The notes: generated by a model not told the origin, from the letters alone. Positions 1 through 11,233 are shown, counted from the first letter of the stretch. The stretch: DNA of 64,000 nucleotides from Rhodamnia argentea (GCF_020921035.1 NC_063151.1:27224934-27288933), one strand, 5' to 3'. Numbers and translations: made by a program.

Positions 1-2383
1 GACAATATTTATTTAGTTTATATTATACAGATTACACGTGAAATGATAAAAAAAAAAATCAGCGCATTGAAAGTTATAAAATTCGTTATCTTGATAACAT
101 ATGATGCGTTCGACAGAAATGTGAAATTTCGCGGTCTGATTTTCGTCTTTTCCTTTGTAAGGTTAAGTAAAAAGTTCACGTGACATACTGTTTTGCGTCG
201 GGGCATCGTGACAAAAACGTCATTTCATGTGTCCCCAGTTTTCCGTACCTATGACAACTCAAGCGTACGGGCCCCACAAAATAGGGAACATAGGAGCACG
301 TGGTCCGTTTCTGGAGGGGCGTAATCGTCAATTTGGACCACAGGGGTGATTTTCGATGGCCCCAATCATTAAGCCGCTTGGTCCCTGTTTTCAATGATGG
401 TGTCCTTTTAGTTCCACCTCCGAACATGTCGGAGGGGCCACTTTGCTGGTCGGATCAAGCCCAGATCCCCACGGAGATACGCCAACGAATGGTTTGACTA
501 AAAATGATTATTTTTATTTGCTCACGAAGAACAAACGGACGAAATATGTTTTTATCGTCGGTGAAAATATGTAAATATAAATTATCATCATTAATAAAAA
601 TAGCTTTTATCAACTAGATCCCACTTTTCGATTATCTTGATTAACATCGGTCGATATTCATAATTTGTCTTTGTCGGAAAGAAATACAAGTTCATATAGC
701 CTTTCCGAAAGCGTGGAGAGAGAAGAATTCTATCTCCTAACCAGTAGTTGATACAGAAGATAACTGAGATTTTTGTGACGGAGTTTGGGATAGTTGCAAA
801 GAACGGGCTAGATGCGGAACGGCTGCGGTAGTAGCTTCTGAAAGATGGGTATTACCAACAATGTTAGTAGAGTGGTCTACAAACTACAACTAAAGCCTTC
901 TTTGGTTTTTGCTCTACGTTTAGTAAGTCATCATAGATGGTAATCTACCATCGCAACCGTGACTCGTTGCAATTATGTAAGTGATTAGCATCTCCTAGAT
1001 ACTTTTTTTGCTGAACTATAATCCATTTTTTTGTTTCATATATCAAGTGTTTAGTGGTTTGTCAAAATATGTGGGGCGATGAAAGATCCTAGAAAATGAG
1101 ATATGAATCATGTGATTGCTGATGATTCCACGGAATCTCAATATTATCAAATTGGTGAAGGATAACTGTCTCATTCACCACCCGGTCCCTGTGACGAGAA
1201 GCCGAAAGAAAGAAAAAGACAAAGAAAGAGGACCCGACAACCTGACCCCCCGGACCGTGTTTGTCAAACTTGACCCAAACCAAACCGTTGAGACGCATAA
1301 TTGAAGCTGCCCGTTTTAGTCTGAAGGGGGCCAGGCTGAATCATCGAAGCCCTGAGAAAGAACCTTATAGAGCTGAACACTCCAGAACATGGAAAACACC
1401 ACTAAGATGAGAACAGTAGCCACACGAGGACCAAAATCCGAAACAACTCAACAACAGTTTCGTAAGCAAAATGGATTCGAGGTAGGTAGCCATCACTTTC
1501 CGGTGCCGATGATGCCGTCGAAAGTGAGGGTATTGCTGTTCCATGCCGCAAGATTCAACTCCCTAAGCCCTTCAGTGAGTGTGAACACAAAACTTCTCTT
1601 GAAATGTGTGGGGTTCTTAACCAACGTGTGCACACCAAATCATATCAAAACGAAGATGTCCGTGCGGTTTTCCCAATAAGCTCAACACCAGAACTTTCAC
1701 CCGTCAAACCCCTATAAGAAAACTCCATATCAAGATCTGAACAGGTAAAGAGGTAATCGCGCAAACATTTGGCATGCAATTCGGAATTACCCCGGTGCAA
1801 GTTCTGGTGCGAAAGTTGGCGCTGCCATATTTCAGCCGCCGATGGGGCTCCTGGAGGCAACGGCGGATGGGGAGGCAGCAGCGTGGTTGGAACCAAAGAT
1901 AGAGACCTTCGGCACCTTCGTTTTCCGAAGAACGAAGAAGAATAGAAGAGGAAGCAAAGAGAGTGTGCGTCGGTAATGGAGACGGAGGGGAGAGGAGAGG
2001 AGAGAGCGAGTAACAGAGAGAGAAAGAAAGGAATCACGAGAGGATCTGATAAGATAAGTGGGACCCATTTGAACACGTGGAGATCGGTGAATGGTGCCGA
2101 CCTTGGCCGAAGTGAAGGTCCAGCACTACCACCCTCCACACTCGATTTCTGCCTCCACATGTTTCCCCGGCATGCATGGAAGAGAATCTTTCTCTCATGT
2201 AAGGCCCGTCGCTATTTATTACCCCTGAACGCTCGTCACTTTCCTTCACCTATAAGCAGCTCTCCAGCACCCGCCATTGGAGCTCTGCAACAAGAGACTC
2301 CATTGTTACCGATATGTTCATGTCTTTGAAATAGGAGTAAAAAGGTCATCTGAAACTAGGAAATAGATAGATTAATACAGCTT
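1..2383. other. 5' flank of the first MYB gene, no gene recognised
   Basis: I recognise no protein-coding gene here; the open frames show no family motif. The stretch holds the duplicated segment at 180-480 and a short AT-rich trace at about 520-620 that resembles transposon ends elsewhere in the window (8985-9130, 47190-47431). A purine-rich tract at about 1970-2040 and TATA-like strings near 2210 and 2250 lie within 200 bases of the MYB start, so the last few hundred bases are probably promoter and 5' UTR. Confidence 0.5.
180..480. repeat. Segment with a diverged second copy at 9750-10040
   Basis: This stretch shares an ordered set of short matching blocks with 9750-10040: a 'GGAGGGG-GTAA' block, 'CAATCATTnAAgC-GCTTGGTCC', 'TTTnAATGATGG', and 'GTCGGAGGGnCCACTTTG-TGGTC'. 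Blocks occur in the same order, orientation and spacing. Both copies lie upstream of R2R3-MYB genes on the same strand. I infer an old local duplication; a shared dispersed repeat is the alternative. Confidence 0.6.
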
Positions 2384-4131
2384 ATGGGTCGGAGTCCATG
2401 TTGTGAAAAGCAAGGCGTGAACAGAGGAGCCTGGTCCGATGAGGAAGACCAAATCCTCACCAACTATATCGCCCTCCACGGAGAAGGCAAATGGAGGAAA
2501 GTTGCCCAGAATGCAGGTACTTACTTCCATGTAAACTCTACTTGCTTTTAGTTTTGTTACGTTTCGATGATAAGATTATTATTACTACTAACTTCAAACT
2601 CTGTGCAACCGCCGTCGCGCGGGTTTGTTTCTTCTTGAGAAGGTCTAAACAGATGCTTCAAGAGTTGTAGGCTCAGATGGGTAAATTACTTGAAACCAGG
2701 CATCAAGAGAGGTGCCATCTCCCCCGATGAGGAAGACCTCATTATCAGGCTTCATCGCCTTCTGGGTAATAGGTATTCTTATGAGCACTTCATTCGTACT
2801 CCTAATCTGGTTTTTTTTTTTTTTTATGTGGTTTTTCATAAATCGCTCGTTATTTTTTGGGAATTGTTTCCCTTGCTGAAGTTATTCTCCAGTTCTCCTA
2901 GTTTACATGACCGCCCAAATGACAATTTATGAACATGTAAAATTGGCTCATGTTTTCCAATACAAGGAAAAAGCCACAAAAAAAAAATCCTAAATTATAC
3001 TCATTGTGACACATTTACCTCAAACTTTTTTTTGTATCCCAAAAAATTTAAACTTGTGCTCATACGACACATTTACGTCAAACTTGTACCAGTGTAACAC
3101 ATTTTCCCCAAACGTTTTTTGGGACATCAAAAATCCTAAACCTGTATTCTATGACACATTTTATGTAAATATGTCATGTGAAATAAATTTAGAGTTTTTT
3201 GTGTCACAAAAAAATAATTTTTGTAAATGTGTTATACGGGTACAACTTTGAGGTTTTTAGTATCATAAAAAAATTGGGGCAAATATATCACACGAGTATA
3301 AATTTGGGATTTTTGGTGTCACAAGTGTTATTGTGGATATAATTCAGGGTTTTAGGTGATTTTTTCCCTCCAATATAATAACCGGAGACACTTTCCATTA
3401 TTTTTTTGCGTTTCCATGATACTTTGATACGCAGGCATAAACATCAAATTAAGTTCTAAATCGAAGGCCTTTCCTCTTCTAATTGATTTGCGTTACACAG
3501 GTGGGCTTTAATAGCTGCAAGGCTTCCGGGACGAACCGACAACGACATAAAGAACTATTGGAACACCACTTTGGTCAAAAAGCTTCAAGCTGCAAGGCCG
3601 CACGTCAAGCATGATCTCACCTATGAAGAGAAGGTCGGGTCATTTGCCAGTAATGGACTAGTCTTGCATCAACAGGTGAATTCACACCTTAAGGTCCTTG
3701 GTTTCACTGAGTTCTCTACGTCAAATGAACCGGACAAGGACCTGGCGAGCACAATCAACACCGGCGCGAAGAACAGTGATACTGAAAACCTAATTCCTTT
3801 TCGAGCAGAGGACAGAGATGACGATGGCATGAACTTCTTGCATGCTGGTGATGAAGGCTTTGTTTTCGACATTTCAGAATTGAATTCGCCATTGTGTCAT
3901 GAGAAGATGGAGATGGAAGAGGAGAAAGATTTAATTGGTGTGAACAGTGGGAGCATTCCTTGTTCAGACGTCTGTGCTTCGTCGTGTTCAAGAGATGAAG
4001 ACAAGGTCGAAACTCAGACGACGTATAAACATGAATATTGTGATAAACCCACTTTAGACATGGAGTTGAAGAAGTTGGCTCTTTTTCTCGAATTGGAAGA
4101 TGAGTTTTCTATAAGCTGGTTTCAAGCATGA
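2384..4131 (+). CDS. R2R3-MYB transcription factor (bHLH-interacting, TT2-like group)
   Basis: Three coding exons: 2384-2516 (133 nt), 2643-2772 (130 nt) and 3501-4131, giving 297 residues. All introns are GT-AG, and the 133/130-nt pattern is the classic R2R3-MYB layout. The protein opens [10 protein letters not shown]2 has Trp17, Trp37 and Trp57; R3 has Ile70, Trp89 and Trp108. The bHLH-binding signature [DE]Lx2[RK]x3Lx6Lx3R is complete at Asp76-Leu77-Arg80-Leu84-Leu91-Arg95, so a partner bHLH of the MYB-bHLH-WD40 type is expected. The C-terminal half is acidic and Ser-rich, as in activation regions. The R2 recognition helix carries Phe50 where R2R3-MYBs almost always have Gly ([10 protein letters not shown]). 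Intron 2 is lengthened by a 404-bp MITE. Assignment to the flavonoid/proanthocyanidin group rests on the repeat sequence; I do not see a diagnostic subgroup-5 C-terminal motif. Confidence 0.9.
2965..3368. mobile_element. MITE (family C) in intron 2 of the first MYB gene
   Basis: An AT-rich stretch with long imperfect inverted arms: the left begins AGGAAAAAGCCAC and the right ends GATTTTTTCCC. Both arms contain repeated 'ACACATTTACnTCAAACTT'-like units. Flanks TCCAATACA (2956-2964) and TCCAATATA (3369-3377) match at 8 of 9 positions, a target duplication of the size made by Mutator-like transposases. It accounts for over half of the 728-bp intron. A related copy is at about 33044-33381. Confidence 0.7.
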
Positions 4132-4366
4132 ATCGGTGCTTTGCTGGGGTAGTTTCTTAATTAATCGCCTCCACTGAGTTTCGATATGTACTTATCTTGG
4201 ATTATTTTGATTCGAGTTTTCTAATTTTCCATGGAATAATAAGATGAGGGAAAAAATAAAATGTGACTATGGGGTTTGCATAGATAATTCTGGAGCGGGA
4301 TTATAAAACCCCTTTCTTTTACTATGCTAGAAAAGCTGATGAAAATTGGTCACCTTCAAATATGAT

Positions 4367-5260
4367 GGGAAAAGTATCAAAAAAGTCATAAGTCTATTGC
4401 ATTGATACCATTTTTATTTTAAATATTTTAAATGGACTGATTTAGTCGTAAACATTTTGCATTGTATCAATTTAACTCATCTTGACAATTTTAGCTAAAG
4501 GCCGTCGTGTCACGACCGGCACTAATGTGGATAAATTTTATAAGTTTTTATCTTTTTGCTTTTTTTCGACGACCCTTGCCCAGGCCATCGTCGATCGGTA
4601 AAAATGAAAAGAAAAGAAAAGAAAATTAAATGGAAAGAAACAAGAAAAGAATGTAGGTCACGAATGTGGCACCCTTGGGATCGTCATAACCGGAATGAGA
4701 AACACAACATGATAGAAGAGAGGAATGGCATGCACCTTGTTTAGAATCCGTCGAAACTTAATGCGGAACGGCGACGAATCGGAAACGCAAGTTCTTCCCC
4801 TCTATTCTCTCTTGAAACGCTGGCCAAATAAGACAACCACCATCAGAACGAATAGGTACATTCTGATTTCTGCATTCGAGGGCTAGAGGAGGAACTTAAG
4901 CCTATTTATAGAGTTTTCAACTGTGAGCCCTTTCATTACGGGTTAGACCTAACTTAGCCCACTAAGCCAGCCCATATTAAGCCAATTAAGAATCTTTTAT
5001 ATCTTACCTTATTGGATCAACCCGTAAAACGGTAAAGATCAATTTCAATTAATGTAAGCCCATATAGAAAAACTCTTATAAATAAAATATAATAAAAAAT
5101 TAGAAAAAAAATGAAAAATTTGTCCACGTTAGCGTCAATCATGCCATGTAAAATGGTCGGCGTCCATGTCAGCTATTTCCGACCAAAATTGGATGGATAA
5201 ATTGAATTGACACAAATGCAAATGGCTTAGATCTAAATTAGTTCAATTGAAATGTTTATG
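4367..5260. mobile_element. Mutator-like long-TIR element (family A), damaged
   Basis: The left arm (about 4367-4540) starts GGGAAAAGTATCAAAAAAGT and runs through the family pattern of 'AATTTAGTC.TAAAC' units to a GC-richer block with GTCACGACCGGCA. An inverted counterpart lies at about 5120-5260 (GCCGnCCATnTnACATGG, then GGnCCAAAATTGGnTGGATAAATTGAATT). The outer tip of the right arm is missing where the copia remnant begins, so no target duplication can be read. The interior is interrupted by a probable LTR fragment. Confidence 0.55.
4735..5085 (-). mobile_element. Possible LTR fragment inside the family A element
   Basis: Read on the minus strand, this stretch has the look of an LTR promoter: a clean TATA box (CTATAAATAGG, about 4902-4913) followed by about 170 bases of mixed leader sequence. 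It is unlike the family A arms around it. Ends and target duplication are not clear, and no retroelement coding sequence adjoins it, so the call is weak. Confidence 0.3.
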
Positions 5261-5269
5261 ATCATACGT

Positions 5270-6160
5270 TTAATCTAGTTGTTAAACCCGCCACAACACG
5301 AGTCATTCTTTGTCTAGCCTTATCAAACATTTGGCCCCTTCTACAATTAGATGTTAACAATGCCTTCTCACATGGCACCATGTTATGAACCATAGAGATT
5401 ACCGCCCTAATGACTACCAGGAGCTCTCTCACTCTTATTGATGGTTCACCTCATACAGATGCAACTAGATATAGGAAGATCGTTGGTGTTCTTTAATATC
5501 TTACATTTACAAGGCATACTATTGCTCTTATCATCAACAAATTCTCTCGGTTTAGTTACATCAGAGTGATGTTAAACGTGTTTTACGTTATTTGCAAGGG
5601 ACTATCAATCTTGGCCTACACTTGCAAAGTAGACCCTCTCCATCGCTTCATGCATTCTCTGATGTTGCTTGAGCGAGTAATCACAATGATCATGAGTCTA
5701 CAATCGCATATATGGTTTATATTGGTTAGAATCCTATATCATGGTGCTATCGAAAGCAACAACCTAAGACGAGTATCGTGTTGTTGCTGCAACAGCTTAT
5801 GAGCTCACATGGATTCAATCTTTCCCGTATGAACTTGTAGTATCTTCTAAAACCACACCTAGCATCTATTGCGATAATATTGGCGCTACGTATATGTGCG
5901 TTAATCCTGTTTTTCACTCCAAGATGAAACACATTGCTATTAGTTGCCACTTTGCTCGCGACATGATTAACAATGGTCAATTACGGGTGCGTCACGTGTC
6001 TACTCATGATCAACTCGCGAATGCACTAATAAAGCCTCTTGCGGGACAAGGGTTTCTTCATTTACAGTCCAAGATCGGCATTCACGATGGAAGGCCTCTC
6101 TTGGGAGGGCGTATTGGAGAAAGCATCTCTCAAAGCAATTCCAAAAATTGCTCTTAATCG
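5270..6160 (+). mobile_element. Ty1/copia retrotransposon pol remnant (RT and RNase H), deleted and frameshifted
   Basis: In scattered frames the sequence reads copia pol. At about 5333 it encodes WPLLQLDVNNAF, the reverse transcriptase segment. At about 5445-5530 it reads DGSPHTDATRYRKIVGVL followed by a stop. At 5870-6130 it gives the RNase H end (CDNIGATYMCVNPVFHSK, then HIAI, HVSTHDQLANALIKPL and LGGRIGES). The catalytic YVDD region between the first two blocks has been lost by deletion. Stops and frameshifts rule out function. It is a plant genomic relic abutting an LTR at 6292. Confidence 0.85.
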
Positions 6161-7039
6161 GATCAAGACTATTCAAGCAATTCTTATACTCTTGACAAGT
6201 GTAGCGAAAGTTTCCAAAGTTGACAATGCCATTTTATCTTTCTTTTGTATACATGATTTCATCTTTCCATGTATAAAAGCTCTAGCTCGAGTGTGACGTC
6301 CTGGAATTTCGACGTCCGTAAGAAAATTGAATTCGATGAATTTTAATAATAAATTCCAGCTTGATAAATAAAATTGGATTTTTTAGGAATTAAGAGACAA
6401 TAATTGGATTGTTCTGAGAAGTCGGGCAGAGAAAATCAAGCCTGGGTAGTCGAGTTGTCAAGTCGTAGTATCGAGACCCTTTGCGTCCAAACCTAGCCCT
6501 TGACCGAACTTTAGTTGTGAAAATACCAAATTGCCCTCAATTATTAGTACCAGTAGATTAATTTAACCCCTTGAGCCAACTTACTATTTTGCCCCTAAAT
6601 ATTATGCTTATAGGACGAATTGGTGAATAGTGTGATTTGACCATGGCCCCCCCTCATTTATTGCAAGTCAAATCTCTCTCTCTCTCTCAACCGAAGCCCC
6701 CCCTACCCCCAAATTTCCTCCCTCTCCTTCATTTTTTTCCTCACCATCCTTCCAGTCTCCTCCTTAGTTGCTGCCCCTAAGCCCCATTGCCGCTACGCTG
6801 AGTTTCATGGCCGTCGGTCGCCCCTGCGTCGCTCGAGCTTGCCCGACCTATGCCCGTGGACCTGCAATCCACCGCCGGTCCGTAGCCGAGTCGCGAGAGC
6901 CCAACCCGAACTCGCCGTCTTGCGAGTCCGTGCCTTTCGTCGCCCACGTTCGTGGATCGCCGCCATGCCCACGAGTCGCCCTCGTGGTCGCGCTCGAGTA
7001 GTTGTCGTCGCCGGCCGTTGAATCTGTGAGTTAACCCAT

Positions 7040-7330
7040 AATCTCTTATTAGATTTTAATTACACTTATGGTTAGTTTAATTAGTGTTAATTGTGGGTTA
7101 TATTAGTTTAATGACGGTTTATTTAATTAACCGTTGTTGGGTTAGATTAGTGACTATGGTTAGTTTAAGTTAGTTGACTACGATTAGTTTAAGTTAACTT
7201 TGGTTAGTTAAAGTAACCGTAGTTTCTTTTGATTAACTGTAGTTACTTTTCGTTAACCGTAGTTACTTTTAGTTAACTGTAGTTACTTTTCGTTAATCGT
7301 AGTTACTTTAAGACTAACCATGGTTAGTCT
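7040..7330. repeat. Degenerate tandem array of 'TTAACCGTAGTTACTTT' units
   Basis: Around ten variants of a short unit (GTTAACnGTAGTTACTTTT, GGTTAGTTTAAGTTA) follow one another, roughly 18-22 bases apart, inside the putative LTR. Related TTAATTAA-rich sequence continues to about 7540. Confidence 0.6.
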
Positions 7331-7799
7331 ATTTAACTCTAGTTACTTTAATTAATCGTGGTCGGTTTATTTAGCTCAAGTCGAGTTGATCGAATATTAA
7401 TGTGCTAATTAATCGGAGTCCGGTTAATTAACCGAGGTCGAGTTAATTAATTATTGTGGACTAAATAAATGCAATCAGATTAATTAATTACGATTGGATT
7501 AATTAATTAAAATTATTTTAATTGACTATAGTCCGAATAATTAATTAATTATTATTGGGTGATTATTTGATGATTACTATATACTTTAATTGTGTATAGA
7601 TGTATGGATAAGAAGATTAATCACCCGTATATAAATACAATGTATGGTGGATAATGCGTATTCATGTGACCGTGTGTAAATACCCTATTTCATTTTTTAG
7701 CATGAAAATGGCCTTGAGCCTAGTTTTGAGCACGACCGTGTGCATTGGACTAAATGCGAAGATATGAATTGGCACGATTGTCTTGTGTAATCGTGTGGT

Positions 7800-8060
7800 G
7801 ACATGATTGGATGCATGATATGTTCGTGCCGGCGGGAGTTCGGCATCACACGGCTTATTGAAAGTCGGATATGTCGATCTCGGCGAGAGTTCGGAACCAC
7901 ACGACTTATTGGTTACACGACAATCCGTGCCAGTAGGAGTTCAAAATAACACGACGGGTCGGATGTCAATCGCGGCAAGTTGTGGATCGGCGCTCCTTAT
8001 AGGAATGTCTGATGTGTCCATGCCAGCGGGAGTTCGGAATCACATGGCTTATCGGTCGCC
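7800..8060. repeat. Degenerate tandem array of 'GCCGGCGGGAGTTCGG' units
   Basis: About five diverged copies of a 45-60-base unit: 'TCnnTGCCnGCGGGAGTTCGG' followed by 'AnCACACGnCTTATTGG'. Examples are near 7825, 7880, 7930 and 8020. It lies inside the putative LTR. Confidence 0.55.
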
Positions 8061-8864
8061 ATTGCCGCAGGAATGGAATGATGCCCGGTCCTGCTAGAAA
8101 AGCATGGTTTTGCTATAACCGGGATCGATTATTAATAACCGGAACACATGTGATGCATTATGCTTGAGAGTTGTGATGAGTATTCTGGTTGTATACCTTA
8201 GTTATGTGCTATTGATTGCCATGATAACTATTACATAATGTGTGGATCAAGGGGGGTAAAATTGCATGTGATTGATGATTGAATGTTGAGATGTGCCTAC
8301 CCCGTGATAGTTAAAGCGTGGTTATAATCGCATGCTATTGATTTGTTATCGACACTTATCTTGCATGTTTAGGCCGTCCTAAGTGAATCGGCGCCCTAAT
8401 TAGACTTAGGCGTTAACTCACAGAGATTTTATATCTCATCTGTTGTTGTTAACCATTTTTCAAGTCTTTAGTTTTGGAGTTACGGTATCCTGAATCCGAG
8501 TAAATGATGTGGACGATGGTCTCTTTTTGAAGTAGTAGGGAGTAGTGTTAACCCCGACCTTGGACTCGTATCTTTTGTGTGGTCGTAGGATGTGGCCCTA
8601 AGGTAGGGCTTGTGTGTATATATGTATTTCCCGGGGTTAACGAAATAAATAAATAAAAGTGATCTTTTGTTGATATTGATTGATTTGACTACCTGCTAGT
8701 TTATCGTTATTGTCGTTTAAATATTGTCTGGGGTAGTAGCACGTTTCGCTTGTGCTAAATAAAAAGATAAAATGAATGGGTCAATGACGTGCTTGGGACG
8801 TCATCCTTAATTACCCGAGACGTGTTGGTAGAGTTGTTGCGTGCCCGGGGATTGGATCGTGACA

Positions 8865-8980
8865 TTAGGAAAGTTATTGTATTACAATTATTCTAGCTAA
8901 TGTCTTTCCACAAACCATTAGCTATATTGTACTTTAAATACTCGTAAGAAATAAAGTAAAGATCATCACCAATTCTTTCA
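8865..8980 (+). mobile_element. Possible copia LTR remnant
   Basis: The stretch from TTAGGAAAGTTATTG to CAATTCTTTCA looks like a short copia LTR that has lost its first TG. It has the AT-rich, Pol II leader-like composition and lies downstream of the copia RNase H end if the putative solo LTR is removed. No second copy is present in the window for comparison. Confidence 0.3.
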
Positions 8981-9749
8981 GTTGGAAATGAAAATATTTG
9001 TCATTGACTAATTATTTCAAGCAATACATGCAATTATTGTTAGAAAAAATATTTTTCGAATTACTCATTTTTCTAAAAATAAATGGAGTTTTAATATAAT
9101 CTTTTAGAAACATTAACTATGGAGTTTTGGATTTCCATGTCCTAAGGAGCAAGCAACAATAGGTGGCCATTCACATCTCCAGAGTTTTGATAATCTTGAA
9201 ACACAAGAGCACAAATATCCGACTACTTGGGTGGTTCACGAGATATCCTACAAGCTCATAAACTGTCAAGTTCACGAAAATATTTTTTATTGACTATTTA
9301 TTTTAGGCGATATGTATAAATATTTTTAAAAAAATATTTCTTAAACCATTCGCTTGCGAACAAACGGAGCTTAAGTTTCGTTTCCTTTTCTTTTATGTTT
9401 ACGAGAAGTTTGGATGCATGGATAAAAGTTGAGCTGCCTACGTTTGCAATTTTGTGATTTCAAGAAGTTGATTGCGCTTGTTGCTTATTTAATTGGTCTT
9501 TGCCCCGATTGTCACGTAATTTTATTGAACACGTTTTGAGGACATTTGTTTGATTTTCGAAATTTTTTTAACCACCCCTGAAATGGAAAGAGTCATTAGG
9601 CCTAAGAACCGGAACCGGCCCGAAATCTACGGTTTCACCTTTTTTAAGAAACCAAAATCGCCGGTTCTACATGACCGGCCACGTCTAGCTGCATGCATGT
9701 AATTCTGCGGTCCAAATTTCCTCTTCGTGTTTTTTTGTGGGGGGTTGAG
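8981..9749. other. AT-rich intergenic DNA with transposon traces
   Basis: No gene. Fragments at 8985-9130 and 9270-9375 share 'ATTGACTAnTTATTT..AAGC.ATA' and 'AAAAATATTT' strings with each other and with 47190-47431, ending in a CGCTTGCGAACAAACGGAGC-type tip. They are probably remnants of one non-autonomous DNA element family. At 9595-9680 lies a short palindromic block rich in CCGGTTCT/AACCGGAACCGG. Confidence 0.45.
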
Positions 9750-10040
9750 TTGAGAAAAAGGTCACGTGACGTATTTGATCGCCTCGGGCATCGGGAAGAA
9801 CGTTGTCCCTACATGTCACCATTTGCCAGGTCATTCCCATGACTTTCTCGTCTCGGACAAGACAGGAGGAAAACAAAAGCGCACGGGGTTCATATTGGGA
9901 GGGGTATAACTGTCAGTGTAGCCCTAATCATTCAAGCGGCTTGGTCCATGGTTTTTAATGATGGGCCTCGTACTTCTTATCATCGATCACGTCGGAGGGC
10001 CCACTTTGATGGTCCAGTCACGCCCGCGTTTGAGAGAGAT
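9750..10040. repeat. Diverged second copy of the 180-480 segment
   Basis: Ordered blocks match 180-480 in the same orientation, including 'AATCATTCAAGCGGCTTGGTCC' against 'AATCATTAAGCCGCTTGGTCC' and 'ACGTCGGAGGGCCCACTTTGATGG' against 'ATGTCGGAGGGGCCACTTTGCTGG'. The second MYB gene is the next gene downstream. Confidence 0.6.
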
Positions 10041-10071
10041 GGCCACGTTTAACACGTTAACTCTAAATTGA

Positions 10072-10402
10072 GATAACGACATAAATAGTCTTTAAATTTT
10101 GATCTAACGAATAATATAATTTATAAAATTTTAATTTAACAAATATGATCTTTGAATTTCGTTCCTTGAACTCTTGGAATATATTCAACTTAGTCTTCCT
10201 ACTAAACTCTTTGAACAAGTTCAAGTTCGGGGATTAAGTTGAACACATTCTAAAATTTCAAAGATCATATTAGTTAAATTAAAAGTTCATAGATCACATT
10301 ACACACCGGGTTAATGTTCGGGGATAATATTGGTCAAATTAAAAGTTTAAAGACTATATTGCACGTTGGGTCAAAGTTCGGGGACTATTTGTGTTGTTTT
10401 GC
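10072..10402. mobile_element. MITE-like inverted repeat (family B)
   Basis: The left arm begins near AACGACATAAATAGTCTTTAA. The right arm, read in reverse, begins GGCAAAACAACACAAATAGTCC and continues with GAACTTTGAC, AATATAGTCTTTAAACTTTTAATTT. Arms are about 150 bases, AT-rich and imperfect. Flanking bases share only TCTAAA, so target duplication is uncertain. A relative is at 34502-34842. Confidence 0.5.
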
Positions 10403-11233
10403 CTTCTAAAAGTCCGTACGTTTGAAAAAAAAAGGTTAATTTCAAAAAATTAATTTTTGATTTTTTAGTATTTGAACGACGGAAGACTAATCGATCTACA
10501 GAAAGCGTATTCCATTTATTAATAATAACGCGGTTAGATTGGAGGAAAATAACTTCCGACAAGGGAGAAATCACTTTTCCCGAACCACCAAATAAATAAA
10601 AATTAACTACAACCCTTGAAAAATGATTCTCATGAAGAATATTTTCCTTCACCTTGAAATTTTCGGTTAAATAGATACATCCTAAAAATTTGTGGTGTTC
10701 ATCTTCATTATTGACCCTCATGACCGGTGGAGTTCGACCGCGTTCTTTTTTTCTTTCCCTCTCTCTCTTTTTGTGAAACAATTCGACCCAATTTGGTAAT
10801 CCAAAACACCGTATCAGCAACTTTCGGTTCTATTCCTCGTATCCGATCCATTTGTTCGGAAAATGAATATGTAAAACAATACCACCCGATTTGTGAGCTG
10901 TACGTGTAGAAAGCACAGAAATTTAGCAAAACTTAGGAGGGTTTTCGTACCGATTCCATGAGTAAACCAATGTTCCTCCCCGCCAACTCGGAGGCAATTA
11001 TTGAGATCGCGATCCTTTCGTAGTGTCTGTCTACGAAGGCAATCACTTCGATCGATGGTCACCTTGGTCTGCATCGTGGGAGGGCGTGAGCGAGGGATCA
11101 CCTTTGCCTGCTCCTCTTCTTTGGGGGTGCGTCAGAGAGAGTGACTTCCCCACGCTGCACAAGATGTCGTTTTCGGAATTCATTGATGGTTGAGAGACAG
11201 CATCCATTGTCCTATCTCTTATCTTGGCTTCAT
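10403..11233. other. Intergenic DNA, no gene recognised
   Basis: Open frames on both strands around 10700-11100 show no domain I recognise. There is no repeat structure that I can define. Confidence 0.4.

Larger units (their letters stand above)
6292..8864. mobile_element. Probable solo LTR of a Ty3/gypsy (Tekay/Del-like) retrotransposon
   Basis: The stretch begins TGTGACGTCCTGG and ends GGATCGTGACA, giving TG...CA ends with near-inverted TGTGACG/CGTGACA tips. Such ends are typical of large chromoviral LTRs of the Tekay/Del group. It has no coding sequence, a GC-rich block at 6760-7020, a TATA-like string near 7629 and two degenerate tandem arrays. Flanks TCGAG and TTAGG do not match, so no 5-bp target duplication is visible. 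Recombination between elements or flank decay could explain that. It sits between the copia pol remnant and a stretch that may be that copia's LTR. Confidence 0.5.

Noticed and set aside
1645..2160. 171-codon open frame on the minus strand upstream of the first MYB
   Set aside because: Low-complexity Ser/Leu/Pro content caused by a purine-rich leader; no domain, and it overlaps the likely promoter.
7800..8060. Regularly spaced repeats that might suggest a CRISPR array
   Set aside because: Units are degenerate and contiguous without unique spacers, and the DNA is plant nuclear.
10708..11101. Overlapping minus-strand frames that could be organelle-derived DNA
   Set aside because: I could not match them to any plastid or mitochondrial gene.
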